From Schizochytrium sp. CCTCC M209059 (Eukaryota; Sar; Bigyra; Thraustochytrida; Thraustochytriidae): a stretch of 64,000 bases of DNA. Positions 1 to 10,739 of this stretch are shown piece by piece. The position numbers and the translations under genes are program-made. The stretch covers positions 96,439 to 160,438 of the forward strand of contig KN805374.1 in NCBI GenBank assembly GCA_000818945.1, given 5' to 3'. The notes beneath the pieces are model-generated. The model had not been told where the DNA came from and did no database searches. It worked only from the letters and a program-made list of their open reading frames with translations. Positions within the stretch are counted from its first letter, which is position 1. Each line of letters starts with the position of its first letter.

Positions 1-1279
1 CCCCACCCACACACACATAATCGCTGCGGGATGAGCAGCCGGTCGGCCAGAGGGCGGTAGGTCCCCCCGGCAGGCGCCGCGTGTGAGGAAGGGAGCAGCC
101 GGCAGAGGGCACGCCTGGCCAGGCACGGTAGCAAGCAAAGAAGCCAACATCGCAGTGCATGCAGTCGTGGCCGCAGACGAAGCGGAGGCTGAGGCGGAGG
201 CTGAGGCAGAGGCAGAGGCAGGCAGGGGCAGGCAGAAGAAGCACGCCGGGCCCTCGGCCTTCTTACCTCTTTACATCATTCCCCTTTTTCATTCTTTCTC
301 CCACTCTCACTCACATTCTTCTCCCTTTCTCTCTCTCTCTCTCTCCGTTTCGACCGACCAATCGATTGATCGCTCGGATCACTCGATCACCCCGGCTCCC
401 TCAGCATGGCCCTCAGCGCTGAGAGGAGCAGGAGAGCGTTGCGTGACTGGCCGGCCCGGAGCCTCTTCGAGACCAAGTTGTGAAGGCGGCTGTGGCGCGC
501 TTCGCGGTCACAGTCAGCAATTCTACCGCCTCGCCTTGCCGTTGGTCTTCCCTCGCCTCTGCACCGCACCGCACCCTGCACACCCCTGCCGCTGCAGGTA
601 TGCACCGTGAGCGGCGGTACTCGCGCTAGCCTCTGTCGTTGTGGCTTCGGCCGCCGCGCCGCCCGCGACGGGCCGCACCGCACCGCATCGCCCCGCACCG
701 CACCGCACGGCACCGCACGGCACCGCACGGCGTGTCTTATTATCGCTTCGCGTCTCGCCTTGCCTTGCCTGCCTGCCTTGCTTGACCTGCCTCGCCCAGA
801 TAGATGGCTGGGCGCGGGTCTGACCGGCAATTTGGCCCACAGCTCGTGGCGCTCGACGCGCGTCGCCCTCGCGCGATCGCCGCCGCCCGGAGGGGGTCCG
901 CACTGCCGCGTTCCGACCACAGGCACCGTGGCCAGTCGGGCGCGCCACTGCCCGGTCGTACTGCGCCTGCCCCTCCGGGCCCGTTTTCCCCCCCGACGCC
1001 TCTGCCCCCAGCGCGGCAATTTACCCAGAGGGCTCGGGGCGGTGCGGGGAAGCTGTTGCGGAGCTACAGGGCCGCTGTGGGCGCTGCCGGCGGCCAGCGC
1101 CAGCGCGCCTATCATGCCCCCCGTGTAGCCCCTCCCGAGCAGGGACTGCGTGCCCCCTGACCGCGTTGCGACATCGATCATCATCGCAAGAAGAAATTAA
1201 AAATAAATGAATAAAAAAGGATCGGATAGGCCTACGTAGGATAGATCGCTTGAGCGAGCGCGCGCCGAGGACGGGGACG
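1..1279. other. Intergenic / 5' flank of DCP2, no gene supported
   Basis: This stretch is low in complexity: CA and CT runs, GAGGCT repeats near 185-225, and CGCAC-type pentamers at 673-732. Open frames here have biased Ala/Arg/Pro composition and no recognisable domain. I see no gene in it. Confidence 0.5.
673..732. repeat. Imperfect CGCAC/GGCAC pentanucleotide repeat
   Basis: About a dozen tandem five-base units of CGCAC with GGCAC and CGCAT variants, upstream of DCP2. Confidence 0.8.
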
Positions 1280-2344
1280 ATGGCGCAGGAGGATGTGCCC
1301 GAGTCGCTGGACGAGGCCTTCGAGGCGCTCGAGTTCAGGTTCCTCCTCAATTTGCCCGAGCAGGAGCTCGAGACGGCGGACCGCCTCTTCTTTCAGATCG
1401 AGCAGGTAAGTCGCGCGAAAACGCGGAAACGGGTGCGGCCTCGCAGGCAACCAGCCAGCGCGGGTGGTGACGGCGGACGACTGGAGAGGCACGCGGGCTG
1501 ACGGTGTGCCACCCGCGAGCAGGCGCACTGGTTCTATGAGGACTTCCTCGCCGATAAACACAGCCATCTGCGGCACTTCTCGGAGCTGAGAGTCTTCGCG
1601 CAGGAAATGTTTAACCGCTGCGACACGCTCAAGCCTCTACGCTCGCACTTTGGCCAGCTCTACGACCAATTTAGGGAATATAGAGCCCGCATTCCTGTCT
1701 ACGGTGCAGTGCTTCTCAACCAGGACATGACTCGCGTCCTCCTGGTCAAAGGCTTCAAGGGAAACTCGTGGGGGTATCCCAAGGGCAAGGTTAACCAACA
1801 CGAGGAAGATGTCACTTGCGCCGTTCGCGAGGTCTACGAAGAAATCGGCTACAACTGTGAGGGCATGATTCACCCAAAGGACTATGTCGAGTTCCCCACA
1901 AAAAAGGGACAGGGAAAATACATGAAGCTCTTTATCGTTCGCGGCGTTGATGAGTCCTTCAACTTTGGTCCACGGGTGCGCAAGGAGATCGCAGGCATCC
2001 AATTCTTCAACGTGTCTGAGCTCCCCTTTACAAAAGAGCAAGCAAACAAGAGTGGAAACAAGTTTTGGGGTCTTCACCACTTCACCTCCCAGCTCGTCAA
2101 ATGGATCCAAAAGCAGCGTGCTCAGGATCGCCGCGCTCGTTCGAATGGAAAGACCCGCGGAAATGAAGCATCCTCAGATAAAAAGACTTCATCTAACAAA
2201 GATGCCGCGACGCCACCTTCGGTGCCCGAGCCGGCGCCTTCTACGTCGCCGTCGACGCCAGCGCTGGACTCGCACATGCCGAAGCTCTTTGCGGTTGACG
2301 TTAGTGCTGTCATGGCGTCCATGGAACCCTATCTCACCGCATAA
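1280..2344 (+). CDS. DCP2: mRNA-decapping enzyme subunit 2 (Dcp2), two exons
   Basis: Exons are 1280-1405 and 1523-2344, giving about 315 aa. Dcp2 hydrolyses the m7G cap of mRNA in cytoplasmic 5'-3' decay. Exon 1 encodes the start of the N-terminal helical regulatory domain (SLDEAFEALEFRFLLNLP). Exon 2 opens with AHWFYEDF, the typical Dcp2 box A lead-in. The Nudix domain follows, with a perfect Nudix box near residues 105-127 (GKVNQHEEDV through REVYEEIGY, i.e. GX5EX7REVXEEXGY). The tail is short, low-complexity and rich in Ser/Pro/Thr. The split at a GTAAGT donor keeps phase 0, and neither half alone makes a complete Dcp2. The ATG at 1280 is the first in frame. The gene converges on VPS16. 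Family assignment is firm. Confidence 0.95.
1406..1522 (+). other. Intron of DCP2 (117 nt)
   Basis: The donor is GTAAGT after the codon for Gln42, and the acceptor is CAG ending at 1522. Reading joins in phase 0 and restores a continuous Dcp2 N-terminal domain. Confidence 0.88.
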
Positions 2345-2761
2345 AAAGGTAAATTCCAGAAAGCTTTGTCTTGCACACCATTGACAAAAAAATAATTGGT
2401 CGCCTTCTCCTGTGGGCGCGAGTCCAAACTTACATAACATGTTACAATCGAATAAAATATTGCCGTCTGCCTCCATCTCTTTTATGTTTAAACGAAACGA
2501 ACATTCATTCATTCATACATTCATACGGCCAGACACTCTGAGAACCAAAATTTGACTCGATCGCTTCACGAAACAAGTTTTCCTTTTCTTCCTCCACAAA
2601 ACTCATGATCCTTCTTCTCTTCATGAGCGAAATCGTCGCCAAAGACGCTTCCCACTGTACAAAGCCAAGAAAAACAATTAACATTGGATATCACGACCTT
2701 TCTACACTTCTGACATTGCTCAAGAGGAATGAATCATGGTCAACTCCACTTACTACACAGA
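2345..2761. other. Convergent 3' intergenic region, DCP2 / VPS16
   Basis: AT-richer than its neighbours, with tail-to-tail genes on both sides. It carries an AATAAA at 2451 and ATTC tandem units near 2506-2525. No gene seen. Confidence 0.6.
2451..2456 (+). promoter_or_regulatory. Candidate polyadenylation element (AATAAA) for DCP2
   Basis: AATAAA lies 107 nt after the DCP2 stop codon. Placement is plausible, but polyadenylation signals in this lineage are not known to me, so this is only a candidate. Confidence 0.25.
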
Positions 2762-5700
2762 TCATTGCTGCGCACAGCCTTGCGCAGCCTTGTCGCGAGC
2801 AGCGTTGAGGGCCGCGAGTGGCGCCCGGTCGCGCGTCGACGCGATCTTAATGGGCGGCCCATGTTGCGCGAGTTCTTCAAGCTTTTCACGCACGTTGCTA
2901 TCCATCGAGGGTTCGCGCCGGCGGACTGCCTCCATCACACTTGTATTGCCAATCTTGAAAGCGGCATCGACGGACTCCTCATAGAGCCCGAGGCGAAGAA
3001 GAAGCGGCGCCTTGCGTTCATTCGCATCCTCCACATTTCGTGCAAAGCGCGCAGCTTCTTCGCGCTGACCGCCCAAGAGGCACACTTCGGCAAAGTCCGC
3101 ATCGTCGAGGACAGCACGCACTGCAGCCTGCGTCGAGAGCTCCTCGATGCGTGGCCATGCCTTGCGCGCCGCCAGACCGCGTAGTTGCACCCGTCGGTAC
3201 GCCTTTTCAGGAAAGTTGAAGTCGCGCGCGAACTTCTCTGCGTCCTCATCCAGGCCGCGCCGGAAACAATCCAATATGGTGTCAGCCAAAGAAAGTCCAA
3301 TGAGACTCTCGCCGAGCTCGTTCTGTTTCCTCACAAGCCGCGCGTGGTCCGCAGCTAGCGCGGCCAAGCCGCGGTTCCCGCATGCGGCGAACTCATTCGA
3401 AGCTTCCTGGACGAGGTCTGCCCGACTCTCAGCGCGCAAAGACATGCACGACTCGTCCGCGAGCACAAAGGCTTTCTCGCGTTTTGCATCGAGCCCCAGC
3501 AACAAGCGCTTGTACATGGTCTTGTCGGTGCTCCGGAAAAATAGCATGAATAGTTCCCGAAGACGCGCAGAACCGGCGGCCAAGGCAACAATGCGGCTCA
3601 CCGGCAAAACAGATGTGCAGCGCGCAATCGTGAACATATGCAAGTCGGGATCCCCGCCCGTCTCGGTCGCAATCGTGCGCAGCGCGCCTTCGTAATCCTC
3701 TACCTTGAGTAGAAGAAGAACGCGACGCGAAAGCTGCGTCTCGCGGTCACATAGCCGGATAGCAAGCGAATTGCGCCCCAGCGATGCGGCCACGGCAGCC
3801 AGCGTCGCAAAAGGGACTCGCGTTCCATCTTTTCGCCGACACGCTTCCACGCGCGCGGAGATCATTTCAATCAAGGCCTCATTACTCCCTGCAGCAGTGC
3901 TTCCCGACGGCGAAGAAACTCCCGGCGCAGCGCTTTCTGCACCCTCGCCCAAGTCTGTTTCATCAAGCGGCGTTAGCCTTATCTTGGCCGCAGCCCACTG
4001 CGTCACGACGTGGGATGTGGAAACGTGCGCGAGCTGACAAAGTCGAGATGCGAGATGAAATTGACCTGCAAACAAGAGTCGGTCAATGAGGACGCGAGGC
4101 GTCATCACGCGTAGCTGTTTGGTCGTGATGGCCATCCCAGCCTCCACGCGAGCCGCGCGGCACAGTCTGCACAGGCGGCAAACCTCTACAAACCTTCGCG
4201 CAAGCCGACGTCGCGCCCGAAAGCTCTTGCGACCGGCTAGCGAAGCCGGAAGAAAACGCTTGCCGTACGAGGCCGCGCGCAGCAATAGCTGCTGCGTCCC
4301 ACTCACGCCTGTCGCGTGCTCTGCGGCGTCCAGACACGCATTGACCGCGTCGACGACCTTGTCACTGTCAACGAGCGCGCGAAGACCGGCGTCCGCGTCT
4401 GCGTCACCCCCATCAAGCATCTCCACAGTATCTAGCAACATAGCTCCTGGGTCTGTGGATCCGAGGCCAAATACGCGGTGATAGCTTTCTGGAACCTGAC
4501 GCACCATCCAAGACTTATCGCCTCCCACAATTCGCACCCCATCCGCTTCCTCAAAAGCGCGGCAGCCTGGTGGCAGCTCAAAGAGCGCAGCACGGTCCGG
4601 GTCTGTCTGCAAAGCGCGATCCTGCATCGCACCGTCGAGGGCCTCACTTCCGCGCAGATGCGCTGCCGAAAGTAATGCGTACTCGTGCTCCATCGACAAG
4701 ACCACCAGACCCGTATGCTGCATTCCACTCCAAGGCGCCTCGGACCAACACAGGCTCACCGCGAAGGTCGCCAAACCACACCAAAGCACGCTCGCGGGAG
4801 CGGGAAGCGTCGAGGCTAGAGAGCTCGGTATCGCCCCTGCTTTGGATCCTCCAGCGGAAGGCGATGACGGAAAGGACAATGAGGATGACGAAGGTGACAG
4901 TGACGAGGCGTGGATCGGCCCGGGCGCAGACAACTGTGAGCAATCGTGACGCACCAGAACTTGGCAAAAATCCATTGGCAGCACGCTGAGCACACCGTCC
5001 TCGCCATAGCTCGCAAATAGTCGATACGTCGGATGCGGGACAAGAAAAAGACTTCGCGAGACCTCGTCGGAAAGCGCGAATTGAGAGCGCACCGTGCCGC
5101 CACTTTCCACGGCAATGATGCCGGCGCGGGACGGGTTCCCCACAACAATCGTTGCGCGGCCTGGGTCGTCGCGGCTCACAAAAGGCCTGAGGACGCTTAT
5201 GACCTGGGGAGATATGGCGCCCTCGCCGCCGACAAGAACGGGTGATAACTGCGCGCGAACCGTGATCATTCCGCGAATCGGGTCGTCCAGATAGAAGCCT
5301 TCCACGACCTCAAGATCATGTGTAATGGCCACAAAGCCACCGGCCCATACGTGTGCGCAAGCAATGCGCTGGTTACCCTGGGTCGGTAAGGTCAAGATGC
5401 GCGGCGCGCCATCTTGGTTGGCTCGAAAAACAACAACAGTGTCCCCTTCGGCAAGGACGCACACAAGCAAGCCGCCCTGGGTCCAGCCAAAACCGCCTGG
5501 CGCAATATGGCCTTCGTACCATGGACGCGAGAACACGGGTTTTCCTGTCGAGGTGAACACATGAAGCTCGCCATCAAAGTCGTCTATCACATCGGGATCT
5601 CCCGGGAGTTTGCCTCCGGAAACAGCCGTGCCTTGTGCAGCTGCTCCCGCTGTAGCAACTTGTCCTTCCGGGATGCTGCTGCTGCGTCGAATAAGTGCAG

Positions 5701-5953
5701 GAGACAGGGCGAGTCTCCCTCTCGCCTGGTCCCCGACGCCAGTGCCGTCGTCGTCCTCGAAGGCAAAGTCGTCAACGGCGAGGACGGCCACAAAGGCCCC
5801 CAGTGGGCTCGCAGCCTTGAGGTCGCGGCTTCGTTTCCGTCGACGCTGTCGCCTTCGCTCGCGAGCGCTCTCCTCCTTCCACTCCAGGTCGCACGCGAGT
5901 TCACGGTGGAAGGCCGTGCCGCGCGCGGACTGCCACGCCCCCTCGGCCTCCAT
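2762..5953 (-). CDS. VPS16: VPS16, core subunit of HOPS/CORVET tethering complexes
   Basis: 1063 aa in one exon, longer than the usual ~840. Vps16 is a core class C Vps subunit that, with Vps33, promotes SNARE assembly at endosomes and vacuole/lysosome. The N-terminal half is the beta-propeller region. It contains hallmark stretches such as GVRIVGGDKSWMVRQVP and GAMLLD, which align with the propeller-to-solenoid transition. The C-terminal half is the alpha-solenoid, with LLRAASYGK, LLDRLLFAGQFHLA, LAIRLCDRE and LLLLKVEDYEGAL. The family-diagnostic end includes FARDFNFPEKAYRRVQLRGLA. Extra length comes from Ser/Ala-rich inserts in the propeller and a Ser/Gly insert around residue 680. The start codon at 5953 precedes a stretch resembling the conserved N-terminus (GTAFHRELACDLEWKEE). 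It is divergent from IFT88. Confidence 0.92.
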   Translation of the reverse strand: MEAEGAWQSARGTAFHRELACDLEWKEESARERRRQRRRKRSRDLKAASPLGAFVAVLAVDDFAFEDDDGTGVGDQARGRLALSPALIRRSSSIPEGQVATAGAAAQGTAVSGGKLPGDPDVIDDFDGELHVFTSTGKPVFSRPWYEGHIAPGGFGWTQGGLLVCVLAEGDTVVVFRANQDGAPRILTLPTQGNQRIACAHVWAGGFVAITHDLEVVEGFYLDDPIRGMITVRAQLSPVLVGGEGAISPQVISVLRPFVSRDDPGRATIVVGNPSRAGIIAVESGGTVRSQFALSDEVSRSLFLVPHPTYRLFASYGEDGVLSVLPMDFCQVLVRHDCSQLSAPGPIHASSLSPSSSSLSFPSSPSAGGSKAGAIPSSLASTLPAPASVLWCGLATFAVSLCWSEAPWSGMQHTGLVVLSMEHEYALLSAAHLRGSEALDGAMQDRALQTDPDRAALFELPPGCRAFEEADGVRIVGGDKSWMVRQVPESYHRVFGLGSTDPGAMLLDTVEMLDGGDADADAGLRALVDSDKVVDAVNACLDAAEHATGVSGTQQLLLRAASYGKRFLPASLAGRKSFRARRRLARRFVEVCRLCRLCRAARVEAGMAITTKQLRVMTPRVLIDRLLFAGQFHLASRLCQLAHVSTSHVVTQWAAAKIRLTPLDETDLGEGAESAAPGVSSPSGSTAAGSNEALIEMISARVEACRRKDGTRVPFATLAAVAASLGRNSLAIRLCDRETQLSRRVLLLLKVEDYEGALRTIATETGGDPDLHMFTIARCTSVLPVSRIVALAAGSARLRELFMLFFRSTDKTMYKRLLLGLDAKREKAFVLADESCMSLRAESRADLVQEASNEFAACGNRGLAALAADHARLVRKQNELGESLIGLSLADTILDCFRRGLDEDAEKFARDFNFPEKAYRRVQLRGLAARKAWPRIEELSTQAAVRAVLDDADFAEVCLLGGQREEAARFARNVEDANERKAPLLLRLGLYEESVDAAFKIGNTSVMEAVRRREPSMDSNVREKLEELAQHGPPIKIASTRDRAPLAALNAARDKAAQGCAQQ

Positions 5954-6788
5954 TCTTGCGCGCGCGCGAATGGAGGTCGCTTTGCTTTGCTATGCTTTGC
6001 TTTGCATTGGTTTGCCTTCAAGTTGGTTTCTTCGAAGCTTGGATACGATTTGGCAAAAACCTTTGTATTCACAAGAATGGGGCCGAAGAGGGAGGTTTTC
6101 CCCCATTCCGAACGGACACATTGATCAAAGTTCGCGATTGTGGCCTGGACGCACGCACGCACGCGTCTGCGACGCGACACGACGCGTGCGCGTAGCGTAG
6201 CGTAGACATACGCACGGACGGACGGACGGACAAAGGAAGGCACGTGCTTGCGCATGTCAAGAGCACGACCGATTGGAGTGCATGCAACGTGAAAATTCTG
6301 AAAATTGAAGGGAGCGACTTTTACTCGAGCACTCCGCAGGTGACCGTTTGTCTGCCCATAAACCAGTCGTACTTGTCAAAGGGGAAATGTAACAGGGAGG
6401 AAAGGGTCTGTCTTTCGTCCTCTGCTAACGACGAGCAAAGAGCTTGAAGCTCGCCCAAACTCAAAGTTGCGCGAAGGCTAGTCGCGCGTGAATACGTGCT
6501 GGGGCATACGTGCGTGGGTGCGTTTGCGTGCGCTAGGTGTGCGCGCGCGCTAGGAACGCGCAAAGGACCTTCCTTGCGCAGAGCGTGCTGCCGCAAGGTC
6601 GCGCAGATCTTCAAAAACGAAAAACAGAGCACTAGGCAACATAGTTTCCGCCGAGGACGCAAGTACACCAACAACAAGCTTGAGAACAAGGGCAGCTAGA
6701 CCAGCAGCAGCAGCAGCAGCAGAGGTGACAGCGTGATTGAGCAAAGCAAGCGCGTATACTTTCTTCAACTCACTGATTCACCCGCACA
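5954..6788. other. Divergent intergenic region, VPS16 / IFT88
   Basis: This 835-bp region lies between two head-to-head genes and probably holds both promoters. It contains short repeats (GTAGC, GGAC, and CAG units near 6702-6722) but no convincing core element or gene. Confidence 0.5.
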
Positions 6789-9542
6789 ATGTACAGCGGC
6801 GAACCGAGCGCCGGTCGACGAGGACGTATGACGGAAGATGAAGACGAGCAGGACGATTTGTACGACGGCTTCGACGACGACAATGACGCCTTTGGGTCAG
6901 CTCTCGCAGGCACGATGAACAGCACGGGGCGAAACGCTTTTCACATGCCCCCGCCGTCATCGCTGGGGCGCGGTCCGCCAGGAACGCAAATGGGCTCGAG
7001 ACTCATGACCAGTCAGCAGCAAAGCGGTGGAGACGCGCGTCCCATGACGGCGGTGAACGGTGCCGGATACTCGTCAGGAGGTGGTTCGCGCGGAACGACC
7101 GCCTACGGCGGCGGCGGCAGCAGCTTCGATCCTCTGAACCAGGGAAATCGCGGCCCTGCGCCGGCGTTGGCTGCTAAATCCGACAGCTCTCCCGAGGAGC
7201 GAGCCAAGGATCTGGAAAAGACCGTGAACAGGCTTTTGGAGCAATCCGCAGAGGCAAGCGTGAAAAAGCAGCTCATGGCCGCTCTGGAACGTGCCAAAGA
7301 GGCGGCGAAACGCGAGCGCAGTCTGTGCAAGTTCCGTGAACAGAACGGCCTTGGCGATCAACAGAATTTGGAACTCACCTATGCGGTGTCCTCAAACCTG
7401 GCCAATGTCTACGCGTTGAACAACATGGACAACGAGGCGATCAATACATACTCTCTCATTGTCAAGAACAAGCAGTACCCGCAGGCGGGGCGACTGCGCG
7501 TGAACATGGGCAATGTCTATTTCAAGCAGCGCGACTTTCCCAAGGCCATCCGCATGTACCGCATGGCCCTGGATCAGATCCCGAACACGGCAAAGGAGGT
7601 GCGCTTCAAGATTATGCGAAACATCGCCATTGCCTTCATCAAGACGGGCCAGTTTCAGGAGGCCATTCAGAACCTCGAGGCCGTCATGGACGGCGCGCCT
7701 GATTTGCAGAGCGGCTTCAACATGGTTGTCTGCCAATTTGCCCTCGGGGATGCGGACCAGATGCGCAAGGCCTTCACCCGCCTCGTTGACGTCCCCATTC
7801 CCGGCAAGAGTGAAGACGACGATGACGACGACGACGACGGGCACGGCCGTGGGGGCGCCGGCAGCGGAAGCAGCGACGACGACGCGGACATGCTCGGCGG
7901 CGGTGTCGGCGGCGGCGCGGACGGCGAGAATGACGAGTCCAAGGGCAATGAAATGCTCGGCGGAAGTAGCAACAGCGGCCTCGGCATGGCTGGCGCGCTG
8001 GGCGGAGATGGACTGCGGGGCGCTGAGGGCAAGGATGGGGATGAGGACGGAAGCGGCGGCGGTGGCGACGGCAATGGCAATGGCGACGGCAAGGCATCGG
8101 CCTCAAAGTACGCGGACGCGCTCAAGGAAGAGGTTCGCGCACGTAGCAAGCGGGCGCGCGCTTTCATCCTCGACGCTGCGCGCCTTATTGCCCCAGTGAT
8201 TGAGAGCAAGAGCTGGGTCGCTGGGTACGAGTGGGTGATTGAGACCCTGCGCGACTCTGCGCACGCGCAGATTGCCAGCGAGGTAGAGATTGCCAAGGCG
8301 ATCGAATTTCTCAAGCGCAAGCACTTTGACAAAGCAATCGAGGTCCTCAAGGCGTTCGAGAAGAAGGATCAGCACCTCAAGGCCAAGGCGGCGACAAACT
8401 TGAGCTTTTTGTATTTCCTCGAGGGCGAGCTCGCCAGTGCGGACAAGTACGCCAACCTCGCGGTGCGACATGACAGGTATAATGCCAAGGCACTCGTGAA
8501 CAAGGGCAACTGTCTCTTTGTCAAGGGGGAGCATGAGCGCGCGCGCGAAATGTACTTGGAAGCCATTGGCGTGGAGGCGGACTGCAGCGAGGCGATTTAC
8601 AATCTGGGCCTCGTGAACAAGCGCATGGGCCATCTGGAGGAGTCGCTGCAAGCCTTTGAAAAGCTGCACAGCATCGTGCCGAACTCGCCCGAGGTGATCT
8701 TCCAGATTGCCAGTCTGCACGATCAACTGCTCGACTTTCGGGCAGCGAGCAAGTGGTTCAACATTCTCATTTCCCGCACGCCGACGGACCCGCACGTCTT
8801 GTCGCGCATGGGCCAGATTTTCAACAAGAATGACGACGAGACGCAGGCGCTACATTTCCACCACGAGAGTTACCGGTATTTCCCGGTAAACCTCGACGTC
8901 ATTTCTTGGCTTGGTGTTTGGTATGTCAAGAGCGAGCTGTACGAGAAGGCGATCGAATTTTTCCAGCGGGCCTCCCAGATTCAGCCTACCGAGGTCAAGT
9001 GGCGTCTCATGGTCACGAGTTGCTATCGGCGCATGGGCGCCTATCAAAAGGCACTCGACTTGTACGAGGAGATCCACCGCGAGTACCCGACCAATGTGGA
9101 GTGTCTGCGTTACCTTGTAGCGCTTTGCAAGGACATGGGCATGCCGTACGACGAGTACCAGACACAGCTTGCCAAGCTCGAGCGGACCTCTGGGGCCGTC
9201 ACGGGCATGATGGGGCTCACGCGCGTCCAGCAGCAGCAGCAGCAACAGCAGCAGCACGTCGCGCCATCGCATGGCCAGCTTACGCGCGCTGCCGGTGTTG
9301 CGAGCGCTGGGCCGGCCTCGGGCGAGATGGCAAGGAAAAAGGCTCGCGCAAAGAAGCCTGTCCCGGCATTGGCCGAGGAGGATCGAGCCGAGGAGGAGAA
9401 GAGTCTTGGCGACGACATTGATGCCCAGCAGCGCACCATTGCGCATTCCGTTGGCGACCGCGGGCCGGTGATCAAGGCGAAGCGTGCCGAGGACGAAGAC
9501 GACTGGGCGGACGCCGATCTCGACGATCTTCTCGCCGAGTGA
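6789..9542 (+). CDS. IFT88: Intraflagellar transport protein 88 (IFT-B, TPR protein)
   Basis: 917 aa, single exon. IFT88 (Polaris/Tg737) is a core IFT-B1 subunit needed to build cilia and flagella, so the organism makes a flagellate stage. The N-terminus has the acidic DLYDGFDDD stretch, an RPMTAVNGAGY motif, and SFDPLNQGNRGPAPALAAK followed by SSPEERAKDLEK, all typical of the family. TPR block 1 (about residues 195-345) includes the diagnostic KNKQYPQAGRLRVNMGN and FYRMALDQIPN-like segments. A 95-residue Asp/Gly-rich insert (about 345-440) separates it from TPR block 2 (about 480-800). A short polyQ (9229-9257) and an acidic tail (DDWADADLDDLLAE) close the protein. The stop codon lies within a GAGT microsatellite. 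Confidence 0.95.
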   Translation: MYSGEPSAGRRGRMTEDEDEQDDLYDGFDDDNDAFGSALAGTMNSTGRNAFHMPPPSSLGRGPPGTQMGSRLMTSQQQSGGDARPMTAVNGAGYSSGGGSRGTTAYGGGGSSFDPLNQGNRGPAPALAAKSDSSPEERAKDLEKTVNRLLEQSAEASVKKQLMAALERAKEAAKRERSLCKFREQNGLGDQQNLELTYAVSSNLANVYALNNMDNEAINTYSLIVKNKQYPQAGRLRVNMGNVYFKQRDFPKAIRMYRMALDQIPNTAKEVRFKIMRNIAIAFIKTGQFQEAIQNLEAVMDGAPDLQSGFNMVVCQFALGDADQMRKAFTRLVDVPIPGKSEDDDDDDDDGHGRGGAGSGSSDDDADMLGGGVGGGADGENDESKGNEMLGGSSNSGLGMAGALGGDGLRGAEGKDGDEDGSGGGGDGNGNGDGKASASKYADALKEEVRARSKRARAFILDAARLIAPVIESKSWVAGYEWVIETLRDSAHAQIASEVEIAKAIEFLKRKHFDKAIEVLKAFEKKDQHLKAKAATNLSFLYFLEGELASADKYANLAVRHDRYNAKALVNKGNCLFVKGEHERAREMYLEAIGVEADCSEAIYNLGLVNKRMGHLEESLQAFEKLHSIVPNSPEVIFQIASLHDQLLDFRAASKWFNILISRTPTDPHVLSRMGQIFNKNDDETQALHFHHESYRYFPVNLDVISWLGVWYVKSELYEKAIEFFQRASQIQPTEVKWRLMVTSCYRRMGAYQKALDLYEEIHREYPTNVECLRYLVALCKDMGMPYDEYQTQLAKLERTSGAVTGMMGLTRVQQQQQQQQQHVAPSHGQLTRAAGVASAGPASGEMARKKARAKKPVPALAEEDRAEEEKSLGDDIDAQQRTIAHSVGDRGPVIKAKRAEDEDDWADADLDDLLAE

Positions 9543-9572
9543 GTGAGTGAGTGAGTGAGTGAGTGAGTGAGT
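9537..9572 (+). repeat. (GAGT)n microsatellite overlapping the IFT88 stop codon
   Basis: About nine uninterrupted GAGT units. The IFT88 terminator TGA is formed by the first units (GAG TGA). A tetranucleotide repeat of this sequence carries TGA in all three frames. Confidence 0.9.
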
Positions 9573-9876
9573 GATTATCATGCGACAAATCCGTTCGTCC
9601 CCCATGCGAGTTTCGCCAGACGTAACGTCCCGGCGGCTATCAAGTGATCGCGTCAAGGCGAAGCGCGTCGGGGACGCAAACGACGCGAATGTCGCAAATG
9701 ATCTTGATCTCGATTTTTTTAGGCATTTTATGTTTTTTCTTCATCAGATACTACCCCGATCAACTTACTGTTGCGCAGTTCCCCTCCAGCTGCCCCCAGC
9801 CAAAGAACTCCTAGCTCACCACCGTGATAGGTGACTTGCGAAGAAAGTATCCATCCATCGAAATTCTCATTTCTTG

Positions 9877-9903
9877 CTCGCTCGCTCGCTCGCTCGCTCG
9901 CTC
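9877..9903. repeat. (GCTC)n microsatellite
   Basis: Six to seven tandem GCTC units. Confidence 0.8.
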
Positions 9904-10710
9904 TTGCATTGCTGCTTGAGCCCTCCATGCTTGCGTTCGCACATTACGTGTTCACGACGCTCACTGTCAGCTCTCAGCTGCAGCGCCCTCGCTCTGAGCT
10001 TGCTGGCTTGCTTGCTTGCTGCCTGATGCACCCACTTGTGCATGCACTCGACGCCGCCGCCTGCAGACTCGCGAGCGACTGCGACCAGCCATTTCTTTCT
10101 CCGCCTCGCCTCGCCTCTGCCCAACGTTCGGGTTCGCGCGCAGGGAGTCCTGCACCCGCGTCTTCGATCGAGCGAGCCCTCGCGCGGCGACGCCTGGCGA
10201 CGACGACGACGGCCGTGTGTGTCTTCTTCCTTCCTCCCACGGCCGGCAGCTTCATCGCAGTCAGGCCGCCACGCCCGACCGCCAAGTTCCAGCTCGCGGC
10301 CTCGGCCCCGGGACCTGCTCGCTTGCTCGCTTGCTTGCTTGATCCCTTGATCGCTTGCTCGCTCGCTCGCGCGACGTACGAGCCTCGCGGTTTGTTTGCG
10401 TTTGGCGGTTTGCGCGCACGATTTCGCACTCGATCGCGAAGACAAGGAATCTCTATCTTTTCTGCGGCCCCGCTCGCCTAACCACCGTCGCCGGCGGCCG
10501 CGAGCTCGACTCGCAGCCCAGCGCACGCAGCGCAGGCTGCGGTTCTGCGGCGCCCGCGGGTACGCTCGCCTGGTATCCATCCTCGCGCGCAGCCGCATCC
10601 TCGCCGCTGCGGCGTCTTCGCGCGCCTCGTTCGAGGGTCCCGAGGGGAAAACGCGGCTCGACGACGGGTCGAGAAAGGAAAGAAGAGGAGACGCCCGGCT
10701 GCCGCCTCTC

Positions 10711-10739
10711 TTCGTTCGTTCGTTCGTTCGTTCGTTCGT
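10711..10739. repeat. (TTCG)n microsatellite
   Basis: Seven tandem TTCG units. Confidence 0.85.

Noticed and set aside
387..1184. A 265-codon minus-strand frame upstream of DCP2
   Set aside because: Composition follows the CG-rich repeats (many Arg/Ala/Gly) and it overlaps open frames on both strands with no domain.
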